Positions 9,668 to 18,412 of a stretch of DNA of 64,000 nucleotides are shown here, in pieces. A program made the translations under genes and the position numbers. Every line of letters begins with the position of its first letter. Within the stretch, counting starts at the first letter, position 1. Origin of the DNA: SZAS-103 sp038316385. GTDB lineage: Bacteria; Pseudomonadota; Gammaproteobacteria; Xanthomonadales; Xanthomonadaceae. Location: contig JBBQAN010000011.1 in assembly GCA_038316385.1 (NCBI GenBank), forward strand, positions 36,437-100,436. Direction: 5' to 3'. The notes under the pieces were generated by a model. It saw only the letters and a program-made list of their open reading frames with translations, searched no databases and was not told the DNA's origin.

Positions 9668-11401
9668 TCAGGACAGACTAGGCAGCGGCTGCAATGCGCC
9701 GAAGTAGTAACCCTGGCAGTAGTCCACGCCGATCGCGCGGATGCATTCAAACGCGGCTTCGGTTTCGACGCGCTCGGCAATCGTCTGCATGCCCATCACC
9801 TTGCCGATATGGTCGATCGCCTCGACCATCGCCAGATTGACCGGATCGGTCGCCACGTCGCGCACGAACTGGCCATCAATCTTCACGAAATCCAGCGGCA
9901 GCCCCTTGAGGTATGCGAACGACGACAATCCGCTGCCGAAATCGTCGAGCGCGAACTTGCAGCCATGGCTTTTCATCCGGGTCATGAACTTGCCAGCCGC
10001 GTCGAGATCGACGATCGCCTCGCTCTCTGTAATCTCGAAACAGAACGTGCCGCCGGTCGGCAACTCGCGCGCCTGCTCTTCGGCGAATTCGCGGAATTCC
10101 GGATCGCTCAGCGACGAACCCGACAGATTGATCGTCACCAGTTCCGGCAGCGAACGTCCGTTGCCGGCGCGCCAGTGCAACCACTCGGCGACCTGCGCCG
10201 TGACCCAGCGATCGATGCGTCCCATCAAGCCGTAGCGGCGCGCGGCCGGGAGAAATTCACCGGGCGCGACCAGTTTGCCGCTGGCGTCGGGCAAGCACAG
10301 CAAGACTTCCAGAAGACGGCCATTGGCACGACCTTGCGCAGTCGGCACGATATCCTGAAACATCAACTGAAAATCGCCGACTTCCAGCGCGGTCTGCAAA
10401 CGCGGCACCCAACGCATCTCCGCTTGTCGACGAGCAACGTCGGTATCCGGCGGATCGTAGAGATGCACCCGGTTGCGCCCGTGTTCCTTGGCGACGGCGC
10501 ACGCAGCCTCGACCGAGATCAATACTTCGTCGATCGTGCGCGCGTCCGAACGGATCGCCGCGACGCCGATCGAACCGCTGATGCCGAATTGGCGATCGCC
10601 CCAGTTGAACCGCAGACGATCCAATGCTGCAACCATTTCCTGCGCAACCTGCATGGCCCGACTGGTTCCCATCTGCGGCAACAGCAGGCCGAACGCATCG
10701 TCGCCGACGCGAGCGAGTACATCGTTTTCGCCGGTCATTTTCTGCAACGCCGCCGAGACATCCTTGAGCAGCGCATCGCCAGCTGCGTGTCCACAGGTGT
10801 CATTGATCAAGGTGAACTGATCCAGGTCGATGTGGTATAGCGTATGCGGGCCGCCGCCGGTTTGCGCATCGCCAAGCAAACGCCGCAAACGACGCGCGAA
10901 TTCCTCGCGATTGTGCAGCCCGGTCAGTGGATCGTGGGTGCTGCGATGCGCGAGATCGCGCATCATGCTGGTTGTCTGCGATGTATCGCGGAACGTCAGC
11001 ACCAATCCTTGCGCACCGCCCTGTCCGTCCATCAGCACCGCGACCGACAACTCGATCTGGTGTTCGCTGCCATCGCGCAAGCGCAGGATCGCACTCGATT
11101 CGGAGGCACTGTGGAACCACGCCGACAATGACGCCGCATCCGTATGTGATGGCGGCTCGCGCATACCGACCAGCGGCAATACGTCCACCACCTGCATGCC
11201 GATGGCCATCGCCAGCGGCCAACCGGTGATACGTTCGGCCGCAGGATTGATGTAATCGACCACACCATCGGCATCAAGGCTGATCACGCCGTCGCCGATC
11301 GCTCCGAGGACGACTTGCGCCCAGCCACGCTCGACCGCGTGGATGTGCGGCATGTGTGGTTTTTCATCAATGTTCGGTAAGGGCTGCATGCTCGACTCCA
11401 C
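9668..11401 (-). CDS. PAS-GGDEF-EAL protein, c-di-GMP signalling, degenerate GGDEF
   Basis: A 577-residue cytosolic sensor/effector. A PAS domain spans about residues 22-140 (VLGAIGDGVISLDADGVVDYIN). A GGDEF domain follows at about 155-315, but its signature reads GDDAF (233-237), so cyclase activity is probably lost and the domain may be regulatory. The EAL domain (about 330-570) reads EVL at the name motif but keeps other metal and catalytic positions: INLSG, FEITES, FALDDFGSGLSSF and FVKIDGQFV. Phosphodiesterase activity is therefore likely, with PAS as input. No transmembrane segment is seen. A start at Met5 or Met17 is also possible. Confidence 0.9.
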   Translation of the reverse strand: MESSMQPLPNIDEKPHMPHIHAVERGWAQVVLGAIGDGVISLDADGVVDYINPAAERITGWPLAMAIGMQVVDVLPLVGMREPPSHTDAASLSAWFHSASESSAILRLRDGSEHQIELSVAVLMDGQGGAQGLVLTFRDTSQTTSMMRDLAHRSTHDPLTGLHNREEFARRLRRLLGDAQTGGGPHTLYHIDLDQFTLINDTCGHAAGDALLKDVSAALQKMTGENDVLARVGDDAFGLLLPQMGTSRAMQVAQEMVAALDRLRFNWGDRQFGISGSIGVAAIRSDARTIDEVLISVEAACAVAKEHGRNRVHLYDPPDTDVARRQAEMRWVPRLQTALEVGDFQLMFQDIVPTAQGRANGRLLEVLLCLPDASGKLVAPGEFLPAARRYGLMGRIDRWVTAQVAEWLHWRAGNGRSLPELVTINLSGSSLSDPEFREFAEEQARELPTGGTFCFEITESEAIVDLDAAGKFMTRMKSHGCKFALDDFGSGLSSFAYLKGLPLDFVKIDGQFVRDVATDPVNLAMVEAIDHIGKVMGMQTIAERVETEAAFECIRAIGVDYCQGYYFGALQPLPSLS

Positions 11402-11697
11402 GACTCGCGGTGATGTGGCTGCCGCGCGAACCGCAGGCGGTGCGGATGCGATCGCGATCCGAGCCTATCCTACAACCCCATGCAGTCGCGATCACACCCT
11501 GCTTGCTCAACCGATTGCATCAGCTTCCGGCGCGCGCGACGAATCGTCCTGCGTGCAGGGGGGATAAAATCGCGATTGGCGATACCGGAGTGCGGCGCCG
11601 AAATGGCCGATCCGGAAAGTCTCTCTCCCTGCCTGGGCAGTACAGGGAGAGAGCGACGCGTGTTGCTGACTTGCAAATTACGACAGTCGGGGCTGTC

Positions 11698-12081
11698 TTA
11701 CATCGGGGCCACTGGGGACGCCGGCATTGCCGGTGCCATCGGGGCCTTCTTGGCCTTCTTGGCTGCCGGTTTCTTGGCGGCCTTCTTTTTCGCTTTCTTG
11801 GCCGCCGGCTTTTTGGCAGCTTTCTTGGCCGTCTTCTTGGCAGCTTTCTTGGCGGCTGGCTTCTTGGTCGCTTTCTTCGCTACCTTCTTGGCCGCTTTCT
11901 TCGCTACTTTCTTGGTCGCTTTCTTCGCTACCTTTCTGGTCGCTTTCTTGGCGGTTTTCTTGGCGGCTTTCTTGGCAGTCTTCTTCACTGCCTTCTTCTT
12001 GGCGGCCGGCTTTTTGGCGACTTTCTTCGTCGCTTTCTTGGCGGATGGTTTTTTCTTCGCAGCAGCTTTCTTCATAGCCAT
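11698..12081 (-). CDS. Lysine/alanine-rich histone H1-like DNA-binding protein
   Basis: A 127-residue protein made almost wholly of AAKK/KKA(T/V)KK repeats after the initial MAMKKAAAKKKPSAKKATKK, ending in a short proline/methionine tail (APMAPAMPASPVAPM). It resembles bacterial H1-like proteins and the C-terminal tail of AlgP, which bind DNA without sequence specificity. The ATG at 12081 is preceded by GAGGAG at good spacing; a longer in-frame start is not supported. Repeat number in such genes varies between strains by slippage. It lies on the same strand as gcvPA but is separated by about 700 bp that carry a possible promoter and terminator-like hairpin. Confidence 0.82.
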   Translation of the reverse strand: MAMKKAAAKKKPSAKKATKKVAKKPAAKKKAVKKTAKKAAKKTAKKATRKVAKKATKKVAKKAAKKVAKKATKKPAAKKAAKKTAKKAAKKPAAKKAKKKAAKKPAAKKAKKAPMAPAMPASPVAPM

Positions 12082-12229
12082 GATTGACTCCTCGTCTGTT
12101 GGCTGTGGGTATTGCCCAGTTTCAACGCAACGGCGCGGGATGCAGCTCCGCGTCCGACCGCCGCCACGCCGGAGGCGATGACGGACGGATTCGTTGTATG
12201 CGCCGAAGTGGCGCACGTTGTCTCGCTTG

Positions 12230-12448
12230 CGAAAACGCCCGCATCAAGGACGATGCGGGCGTTCGATGACGGCTTTCGGGGCGAAGAGGTCAGCTTTTTT
12301 TTGGGGGATAGATGCCCTGTTTCCACCAGACAGATGCGCTGGGCGGAGACTGTGTTCGTTCGAATCACTGGCAACTCTATCGATCTCACTCTCTTCCGCA
12401 GTTCGTGTCTGCTGCGCGAAACCTAATCACGTGTCAGCAGAGTGTCAA
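12230..12448 (-). ncRNA. Candidate small RNA or long leader upstream of the histone-like gene
   Basis: On the minus strand a good sigma70 promoter is visible: TTGACA (12448-12443), a 17-bp spacer and TAGGTT (12425-12420). About 150 nt downstream lies a perfect 12-bp hairpin (AACGCCCGCATC / GATGCGGGCGTT, 12234-12263, 6-nt loop) followed by TTTTC. The arrangement predicts a transcript of about 180 nt ending at 12230, or a leader that attenuates the histone-like gene 150 bp further on. No convincing protein is encoded here. It does not match the 6S RNA sequence as I know it. The RNA itself is inference. Confidence 0.45.
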
Positions 12449-12782
12449 CACGTTTGCGAAATTATTTTTCGTCCGGTTCATCCGACAACGTCATGCGTGG
12501 CGTCGCGAACTTCAACGCATGCATTCGTAAGCGCGCGTGCGAAATCAATGATGCATCACGAAAGCAAGCAGCAGTGCGGCTTGCATGCGCGATGAAAGTT
12601 TTGCTGATGCAATTGCCGTGCGATCGCATGCGTGTTCGATGCGTCGCGAACTCAGCAATGGAGCACGAAAAAATATTTTCCATGCGAGCTGTCGAAACCG
12701 CGTTTTGCGCGTTGCACAAGCAAAAGTGCGCGGACTTGCGAAGAGTTTTCGCAAGCGCTCTCATCGAGCAACGGAAATATTT
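12449..12782. other. Gene-free stretch downstream of gcvPA
   Basis: About 330 bp with no supportable gene. It is visibly richer in A+T than its surroundings, with AAATATTTT blocks near 12671 and 12776. A hairpin CTTGCGAA-gagtt-TTCGCAAG at 12735-12755 lies 28 bp past the gcvPA stop; it lacks a clear T-tract and could be a weak terminator. Confidence 0.5.
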
Positions 12783-14162
12783 TCAAACGACGAGCGAAGA
12801 AATTGCTTCGACCAATCGATCAAGGTCAGCTGCCGATTTGGTTTCGGTCGCACACACCAGCAACGCATCGCCAAACCCGCTTCCATCGATCTCTGGAAAA
12901 TCCTCGGCCAGCGAAACGCCGGCAAGGATGCGTTGTCCGGCGAGTTGCTCGATGACCTCGGTCGCTGGTTTCGGCAGCACGAACGCCTGCTCGTGGAAGT
13001 GCGTGCGGTCGGGGAACGCGGCGCGCACACCGGGAATCTGCAGCAGCCGTTCGGCGAGCGCGCTGGTGTTGGCGACGCTGGCGGCGGCGACGCGCCGCAA
13101 GCCTTCCGGACCGAGCAGCGCCATGTGGATGGTCGCCGCCGTGACGAGCAAACCCTGGTTGGTGCAGATATTCGACGTCGCTTTCGCGCGACGGATGTGT
13201 TGCTCGCGCGCCTGCAACGTCAACGCGTAACCCATGCGGCCATCGAGATCGGTGGTGCGGCCAACGATGCGTCCCGGCATGTTGCGAACGAGCTCCTGCT
13301 TGCAACACAGCAAACCGAAGTACGGGCCACCGGACGACAGCGGCACGCCGAGTGGCTGGCCATCGCCGCAGACAATGTCTGCGCCGCTGCCGCCCCATGC
13401 GCCCGGCGCTTTCAACAGCGCGAGCGACATCGGATTGACTACCGCGATCACCAGCATGCCGCGCGCATGCGCCCAGTCGGTCAACGCGTCGACTTCTTCC
13501 AGCGCGCCGAAGAAGTTCGGCTGCGGAATCACCAGCGCGCTGAATTCGCCGCCGCCTGCATCGAGAACAGCCGCATCGAGACTGGTCGGATCGAGGAACC
13601 CATCCGGGCATGGCAGCTCGACGATCTCGATATTCTGCGCGGCTACAATTGTGTGTACGGTCTTGCGATAGGCCGGATGCACCGAGGTCGGGATCAGCAC
13701 GCGCTGCGCGCTTTTGCGACGACAGCGCTCGGCCATCAACACCGCCTCGGCCAGCGCGGTCGCGCCGTCGTACATCGATGCGTTGCTGACATCCATGCCG
13801 GTCAGCCGCGTCATCATCGTCTGGTATTCGTAGATCAGTTGCAGCGTGCCCTGGCTCGCCTCGGCTTGGTAAGGCGTGTAGGCCGAGTAGAACTCCCCGC
13901 GCCCGACGATCTGCCACACCGCCGCCGGAATATGGTGCTCATACGCGCCCGCACCGGCGAAGTTCAGATCGATCGCATCCATCGCCGCACGCTCGCGCAG
14001 CACGCGATTGGTATCCATTTCCGACAGCCCGGCCGGCACGCCCTGCAGAGCGTGCACCTTCAGGCTTTCAGGGATTTCATCGAATAGATCTTCGATGCGG
14101 TCGACGCCGATCGCTGCAAGCATTTTGGCGACGTCTGCTTCGGTATGGGGGATGAAGGGCAT
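12783..14162 (-). CDS. gcvPA: Glycine dehydrogenase (decarboxylating) subunit 1
   Basis: The P1 subunit of the glycine cleavage system P-protein, which decarboxylates glycine with PLP and loads aminomethyl onto lipoyl-GcvH. It is 459 residues, the size of the split GcvPA and about half of a fused GcvP. Family features include MPFIPHTEADVAKMLAAIG at the start, YTPYQAEASQGTLQLIYEYQ near 120-140, and FFGALEEVD. The ATG at 14162 is chosen; the upstream extension is encoded by a low-complexity repeat. It is the last gene of gcvT-gcvH-gcvPA. The PLP-lysine-bearing second subunit GcvPB is not in the window and must be elsewhere. Confidence 0.93.
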   Translation of the reverse strand: MPFIPHTEADVAKMLAAIGVDRIEDLFDEIPESLKVHALQGVPAGLSEMDTNRVLRERAAMDAIDLNFAGAGAYEHHIPAAVWQIVGRGEFYSAYTPYQAEASQGTLQLIYEYQTMMTRLTGMDVSNASMYDGATALAEAVLMAERCRRKSAQRVLIPTSVHPAYRKTVHTIVAAQNIEIVELPCPDGFLDPTSLDAAVLDAGGGEFSALVIPQPNFFGALEEVDALTDWAHARGMLVIAVVNPMSLALLKAPGAWGGSGADIVCGDGQPLGVPLSSGGPYFGLLCCKQELVRNMPGRIVGRTTDLDGRMGYALTLQAREQHIRRAKATSNICTNQGLLVTAATIHMALLGPEGLRRVAAASVANTSALAERLLQIPGVRAAFPDRTHFHEQAFVLPKPATEVIEQLAGQRILAGVSLAEDFPEIDGSGFGDALLVCATETKSAADLDRLVEAISSLVV

Positions 14163-14172
14163 TGGTTTAGCC

Positions 14173-14324
14173 GGGAAGAGGGAACGGGGAACGGGGAACG
14201 GAATAGTTGAAGCAGTAGACATGAAGGTCACAGCAGACAAGTCACATGGAATCATCGGACATGAGAAAGTTGATGCTGTTGGCTTCTACCATTCCCCGTT
14301 TCCTGTTCCCTGTTTCCCGCTCTC
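14173..14324. repeat. Inverted GGGAACG-type repeat between gcvH and gcvPA
   Basis: Two G-rich arms face each other: 14173-14204 (GGGAACG heptads) and 14291-14324 (the near complement, TTCCCCGTTTCCTG...). They flank about 85 bp and nearly fill the intergenic gap, the second arm touching the gcvH stop. Similar GGGAA/TTCCC elements are dispersed in Xanthomonad intergenic DNA. Confidence 0.6.
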
Positions 14325-14718
14325 AGTGATCCTCGTCCTCGATCATCGCCACATAGTCATCGGGATCCATCATCTCGTCGAGTTCGGCCGCATCGTCGGG
14401 CTTCACTGCGAAGATCCAGCCTTCGCCGTAGGCGTCTTCGTTGATCGTCTCGGGCTTGTCGCCAAGTGCTTCATTCACTGCGACGACCGTACCCGTCACT
14501 GGGCTGTACACATCGGATGCGGCTTTCACCGATTCCACCACGGCGCAGGCATTGCCTGCCTTCACGGTGTCGCCGACGCCGGGGAGTTCGACGTAGACCA
14601 GATCGCCGAGCAGGCTCTGCGCGTGTTCGGAGATACCGATGGTGACGCGGCCGCTGTCTTCCATGCGCGCCCACTCGTGGGACTTGAGGAATCTGAGGTC
14701 GCCGGGAATCTCGTTCAT
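14323..14718 (-). CDS. gcvH: Glycine cleavage system H protein
   Basis: The 131-residue lipoyl carrier of the glycine cleavage system, shuttling the aminomethyl group between the P, T and L proteins. The lipoylation site is Lys65 in VVESVKAASD. The acidic C-terminus (MMDPDDYVAMIEDEDH) and the opening DLRFLKSHEWAR are typical. The ATG at 14718 is preceded by GGAGCTGAC; longer in-frame starts read into the intergenic region. It lies between gcvT (109 bp upstream) and gcvPA. Confidence 0.96.
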   Translation of the reverse strand: MNEIPGDLRFLKSHEWARMEDSGRVTIGISEHAQSLLGDLVYVELPGVGDTVKAGNACAVVESVKAASDVYSPVTGTVVAVNEALGDKPETINEDAYGEGWIFAVKPDDAAELDEMMDPDDYVAMIEDEDH

Positions 14719-14827
14719 GTCAGCTCCGGGGATGGTTGTCGGAAATATTGGGGAAATGCTGTTTGGGGAAATACGCGCCGTGCAGGCCGCTGCATTGTAA
14801 CGATGCGACGTTCGGGTTTCAGCAGGT

Positions 14828-15928
14828 TCACATGCCGGCTTGCGTCTTGCCATCTCGCACAAACGGAAACTTCACCACGCGCACCGCGACTTCCTTGCCG
14901 CGGATGTCCACTCGCACGTCGCCGGGGTCGCCGGCCGGCACGCGCGCGAACGCGATCGCCTTGCCCAGCGTCGGCGAGAACGTGCCTGACAGGATTTCAC
15001 CCTCGCCGTTCGCGGTCAGCACTTTCTGGCCGTGGCGCAGCACGCCTTTCTCGTCCATCACCAGGCCGACCATCTGCCTCGGCGCGCCGTTGGCTTTTTG
15101 TTGTTCGAGAACGGGACGACCGATGAAGTCGCGCGGCTTCGAATCGGCACTGGCGTCGAGCGCTACCGTCCACGCGAGCGCAGCCTCGTACGGCGACACA
15201 TCTTCGTCCATGTCCTGGCCGTAAAGGTTCATGCCAGCTTCGAGCCGCAGCGTGTCGCGCGCGCCGAGACCGGCCGGCTTTACGCCTGCATCCAGCAAAC
15301 GATTCCAGAACGCGACTGCCTGCGATTCCGGCAGCATGATCTCGAAGCCATCCTCCCCGGTGTAGCCGGTGCGTGCGACGAACATTCCATCCACTTCGGC
15401 GGCGGAGAACTTGCCGAGTTTCGCGGCGACGACGCGGCCAGCTTCGGACAACAAGCCGAGCGCTTTGTCGCGCGCGTTCGGGCCTTGCACCGCGATCATC
15501 GCGAAATCCGGACGCTCGCACACATCGACATCGAAGGCTTTCGCCTGTTCCGTGATCCACGCCAGATCCTTGTCGCGCGTGGATGCGTTGACCACCAACC
15601 GGAAAAAACTTTCATCCCTGTAATAGATAATCAGATCGTCGATCACGCCACCGCGCGGATTGAGCATGCAAGTGTAGAGCGCCTTGCCCGACACCTTGAG
15701 CTTGTCCACCGAGTTCGCGACGAGGTGGCGCAGAAAATCGCGAACACGCGCGCCGTGCAGATCCACCACAGTCATGTGCGAGACGTCGAACATGCCTGCG
15801 TCGCGACGCACGAGGTGGTGCTCATCAAGCTGCGAGCCGTAATGGATCGGCATGTCCCAACCGCCGAAGTCGACCATCTTCGCGCCGAGCGCGCGATGGG
15901 TTTCGTTGAGGATGGTTTTCTGGGTCAT
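14828..15928 (-). CDS. gcvT: Aminomethyltransferase (glycine cleavage T protein)
   Basis: Releases ammonia and transfers the methylene group from aminomethyl-GcvH to tetrahydrofolate, giving 5,10-methylene-THF. It is 366 residues, the usual length, from MTQKTILNETHRALGAKMVDFGGWDMP. Folate-binding elements include GMFDVSHMTVV near residue 50, the DDLIIYY segment near 100-106 with the conserved Asp, and GYTGEDGFEI near 190. The ATG at 15928 aligns with the family; upstream in-frame sequence is not conserved-looking. It is the first gene of the gcv cluster, and the methylene-THF produced feeds MetF further along the window. Confidence 0.95.
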   Translation of the reverse strand: MTQKTILNETHRALGAKMVDFGGWDMPIHYGSQLDEHHLVRRDAGMFDVSHMTVVDLHGARVRDFLRHLVANSVDKLKVSGKALYTCMLNPRGGVIDDLIIYYRDESFFRLVVNASTRDKDLAWITEQAKAFDVDVCERPDFAMIAVQGPNARDKALGLLSEAGRVVAAKLGKFSAAEVDGMFVARTGYTGEDGFEIMLPESQAVAFWNRLLDAGVKPAGLGARDTLRLEAGMNLYGQDMDEDVSPYEAALAWTVALDASADSKPRDFIGRPVLEQQKANGAPRQMVGLVMDEKGVLRHGQKVLTANGEGEILSGTFSPTLGKAIAFARVPAGDPGDVRVDIRGKEVAVRVVKFPFVRDGKTQAGM

Positions 15929-15998
15929 GGCGCGGCCGGCTTGTGGAAGAGTCGCATTATCCCAGATGCGACGGCTGCAAGGCGCGTCTTGTTCGCGC

Positions 15999-16433
15999 TC
16001 AACCCGCCAGCGCCACGCGCAACGACATCCCATTCACCGCAACAATTCGCACTGGCGTGCCGAGCGGCGCGTCCTCACCTTCGACGGCCCAGAACGCGTC
16101 GCCGATTTTCAGTCGGCCGCGGCCATCCACGATCGCGGTGTTGAGCGGATATACCTGACCGACCAGTTGTTGGGCGCGGCGATTGAGCAGGGGCTGATCG
16201 CTTACGACATGTTTCGTGCGGAGGTAGCGCCAATACACGGACACCGACACGATCGCGAGAAACACAAAAATAACCGCCTGCCAAATCGGCGCGAGAGTCG
16301 GCATCGCCATCAGAACCAGGAATACGCCGGCCGCAGCGAAACCCAGCCACAGCATGAAGGCGCCGGGCATCGCCATTTCCGCCGCCATCAATGCCACTGC
16401 GACGCAAGCCCAGACAATCTGATTCGTGGTCAT
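15999..16433 (-). CDS. NfeD-family membrane protein
   Basis: A 144-residue NfeD1b-type protein: three to four hydrophobic segments in residues 5-70 followed by a small C-terminal OB-fold (VGQVYPLNTAIVDGRGRLKIGDAFWAVEGE). NfeD proteins pair with SPFH proteins in membrane microdomains. The gene begins 4 bp after the stop of the SPFH gene on the same strand, which is the classic paired arrangement (ybbJ-qmcA in E. coli). Confidence 0.88.
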   Translation of the reverse strand: MTTNQIVWACVAVALMAAEMAMPGAFMLWLGFAAAGVFLVLMAMPTLAPIWQAVIFVFLAIVSVSVYWRYLRTKHVVSDQPLLNRRAQQLVGQVYPLNTAIVDGRGRLKIGDAFWAVEGEDAPLGTPVRIVAVNGMSLRVALAG

Positions 16434-16437
16434 CGGG

Positions 16438-17394
16438 TCAGGTCTGCGATGGTGGCGCGAACACGGCCTTGTTCGAAACGACGGCCTGCTGCTTCGACAG
16501 GCTTTCCTTCGCGAGTTCCGCGATACCAGCGAGCGATCCGAGAATGCCCGATGATTCCATCGGCATCAGCACGAATTTCTGGTTCGGTGCTTCGGCCAGC
16601 GCCTTGAACGCCTCGATGTATTTCTGCGCGACGAAGTAATTGATCGCCTGCACATTGCCTTGCGAGATCGCGTTGCTGACCAGTTCGGTCGCCTTCGCCT
16701 CGGCCTCGGCCGAACGCTCGCGTGCTTCGGCGGCGCGGAACGCGGCTTCGCGCTGGCCCTCGGCTTCGAGGATCACCGACTGTTTCTCGCCTTCGGCCTT
16801 GAGGATCGCGGCCTGCCGGAAACCTTCGGCCTCGAGAATGTTCGCACGCTTCTCGCGCTCGGCCTTCATCTGTCGCGCCATCGAATCGACCAGGTCGCGC
16901 GGCGGCTGAATGTCCTTCAGTTCGATGCGGTTGACCTTCAGGCCCCACGGATGCGTTGCAGCATCGACGGCTACCAGCACCTTCGCGTTGATCTCGTCGC
17001 GCTTGGACAGCGATTCATCGAGGTCGAGCGAACCGATCGCGGTACGGATGTTGGTCATCACCAGATTCAAGATCGCAATCTCCAGCGTCGCGACTTCGTA
17101 CGCAGCCTTCGCCGCGTCAAGCACCTGGAAGAACACCACGCCGTCGACCTTCACGACCGCGTTGTCCTTGGTGATCACGTCCTGCGACGGCACATCGAGC
17201 ACCTGTTCCATCATGTTGATCTTGCGGCCGATGCTTTGCATGACCGGAAACAGGAAGTGCAGGCCCGGATCGAGCGTCGCTGTGTACTTGCCGAATCGTT
17301 CGACCGTCCACTCGTAGCCCTGCGGCACCATGCGCACCGCCTTGGCCACGCCGACGAGAATCAGAACAAGCAGGACGAGGATCAGGATGTTCAT
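16438..17394 (-). CDS. qmcA: SPFH/band-7 membrane protein (QmcA/stomatin-like)
   Basis: A 318-residue protein with one N-terminal transmembrane helix (MNILILVLLVLILVGVAK) followed by a band-7 domain (VPQGYEWTVERFGKYTATLDPGLHFLFPVMQSIG) and a long charged coiled coil rich in EGEKQ/EAEGQREAA repeats near residues 175-235. Such proteins form large oligomeric cages at the inner membrane and modulate proteases such as FtsH. The ATG at 17394 begins the membrane helix; the upstream in-frame region is not plausible. It is paired with NfeD 4 bp downstream. The symbol follows E. coli by similarity of architecture. Confidence 0.85.
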   Translation of the reverse strand: MNILILVLLVLILVGVAKAVRMVPQGYEWTVERFGKYTATLDPGLHFLFPVMQSIGRKINMMEQVLDVPSQDVITKDNAVVKVDGVVFFQVLDAAKAAYEVATLEIAILNLVMTNIRTAIGSLDLDESLSKRDEINAKVLVAVDAATHPWGLKVNRIELKDIQPPRDLVDSMARQMKAEREKRANILEAEGFRQAAILKAEGEKQSVILEAEGQREAAFRAAEARERSAEAEAKATELVSNAISQGNVQAINYFVAQKYIEAFKALAEAPNQKFVLMPMESSGILGSLAGIAELAKESLSKQQAVVSNKAVFAPPSQT

Positions 17395-17440
17395 GCGCCT
17401 ACCCCAACGAGTGATGCCATGCAGTATATAGAACGTCGGA

Positions 17441-18412
17441 TCATGCCACCGACGCCTCGATCCGTTTGAGCATGTCGTCGTCGAGTTGTCCGGACAATGC
17501 CAGCGCGCCGAGGTTCTCGCGCAACTGTTGCGGACGGCTCGCACCGAGGATGACGCTGGAGACATTCGGATTGCGCAGGCACCACGCGATCGCGAGCTGC
17601 GCGGGTTTGTGCCCGAGTTCGGCGGCGAGCGCGGTAAAGCGTTTCGCTTGCGCGAGTCGTGCCGCGCCTTCGTCGGTGGACAGGCGCCGTGCCAGCCATT
17701 CGTAGCCGGGCGTGCGCATCCGCGAATCGTCCGGAAGACCGTCGTTGTACTTGCCGGTCAGCAGTCCGGATGCAAGCGGCGACCAGGTCGTGGTGCCGAG
17801 TCCGATCTCGGAGTAGAGCGGCGCGTATTCGACTTCCACGCGCTGGCGGTGCAGCAGGTTGTATTCGGGTTGTTCCATCGTCGGTGCGTGCAGGTTGTTC
17901 CTGCCCGCGATGGCCGCCGCCTCGCGAATCATGTCGACTGGCCACTCGGAGGTTCCCCAATACAGCACCTTGCCCTGCCGGATCAGCGCGTCCATCGCGC
18001 GCACCGTTTCCTCGATCGGCGTGTCGGGATCGGGACGATGGCAGTAGTAGAGGTCGAGATGATCCACGCGCAATCGACGCAATGCCTGCTCGCAAGCTTC
18101 CATCACATGCTTGCGAGACAGTCCTTTCTGGGTCGGCGCGGGGTGCTCGACCGAACCAAAGTACACCTTGCTCGACACGCACCACGCGTCGCGCGGCAGG
18201 CGCAAGTCGGCGAGCACGTCGCCCATGATCCGTTCGGCTTCGCCGCTCGCATAGGTCTCGGCGTTGTCGAAGAAGTTGATGCCGGCATCGAATGCTTCGG
18301 CGATCAATTCACGCGCCTCGCTGCGGCCGATCTGGTTGCCGAACGTGACCCACGCACCGAAACCCAATGCGGAAAGTTTCAGGCCGGACGACCCTAGGCG
18401 ACGGTATTGCAT
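17441..18412 (-). CDS. Aldo/keto reductase (voltage-gated K+ channel beta-subunit-like)
   Basis: A 323-residue NADPH-dependent oxidoreductase with a TIM-barrel fold. The catalytic tetrad is visible: Asp and Tyr in FFDNAETYASG near residues 52-57, Lys in CVSSKVYFG near 86 and His in YYCHRPD near 124. The start MQYRRLGSSGLKLSALGFGAW and the segments WPVDMIREA and VEYAPLYSEIGLGTTTWSPLASGLLTGKY place it with the YghZ/KvBeta subgroup, whose members reduce methylglyoxal and other aldehydes. The ATG at 18412 is chosen because it begins the conserved domain. It is divergent from the GDT1 gene. Confidence 0.9.
   Translation of the reverse strand: MQYRRLGSSGLKLSALGFGAWVTFGNQIGRSEARELIAEAFDAGINFFDNAETYASGEAERIMGDVLADLRLPRDAWCVSSKVYFGSVEHPAPTQKGLSRKHVMEACEQALRRLRVDHLDLYYCHRPDPDTPIEETVRAMDALIRQGKVLYWGTSEWPVDMIREAAAIAGRNNLHAPTMEQPEYNLLHRQRVEVEYAPLYSEIGLGTTTWSPLASGLLTGKYNDGLPDDSRMRTPGYEWLARRLSTDEGAARLAQAKRFTALAAELGHKPAQLAIAWCLRNPNVSSVILGASRPQQLRENLGALALSGQLDDDMLKRIEASVA

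Noticed and set aside
12230..12413. 6S RNA
   Set aside because: The length fits but the ends do not pair over a long closing stem and the sequence does not resemble the 6S pattern I know; kept only as an unnamed RNA candidate.
12442..13230. Plus-strand open frames downstream of and inside gcvPA
   Set aside because: They mainly shadow gcvPA, and the part outside has no ribosome site, signal or domain.
15929..15998. Glycine riboswitch before gcvT
   Set aside because: The leader is too short before the NfeD gene and lacks recognisable tandem aptamers.
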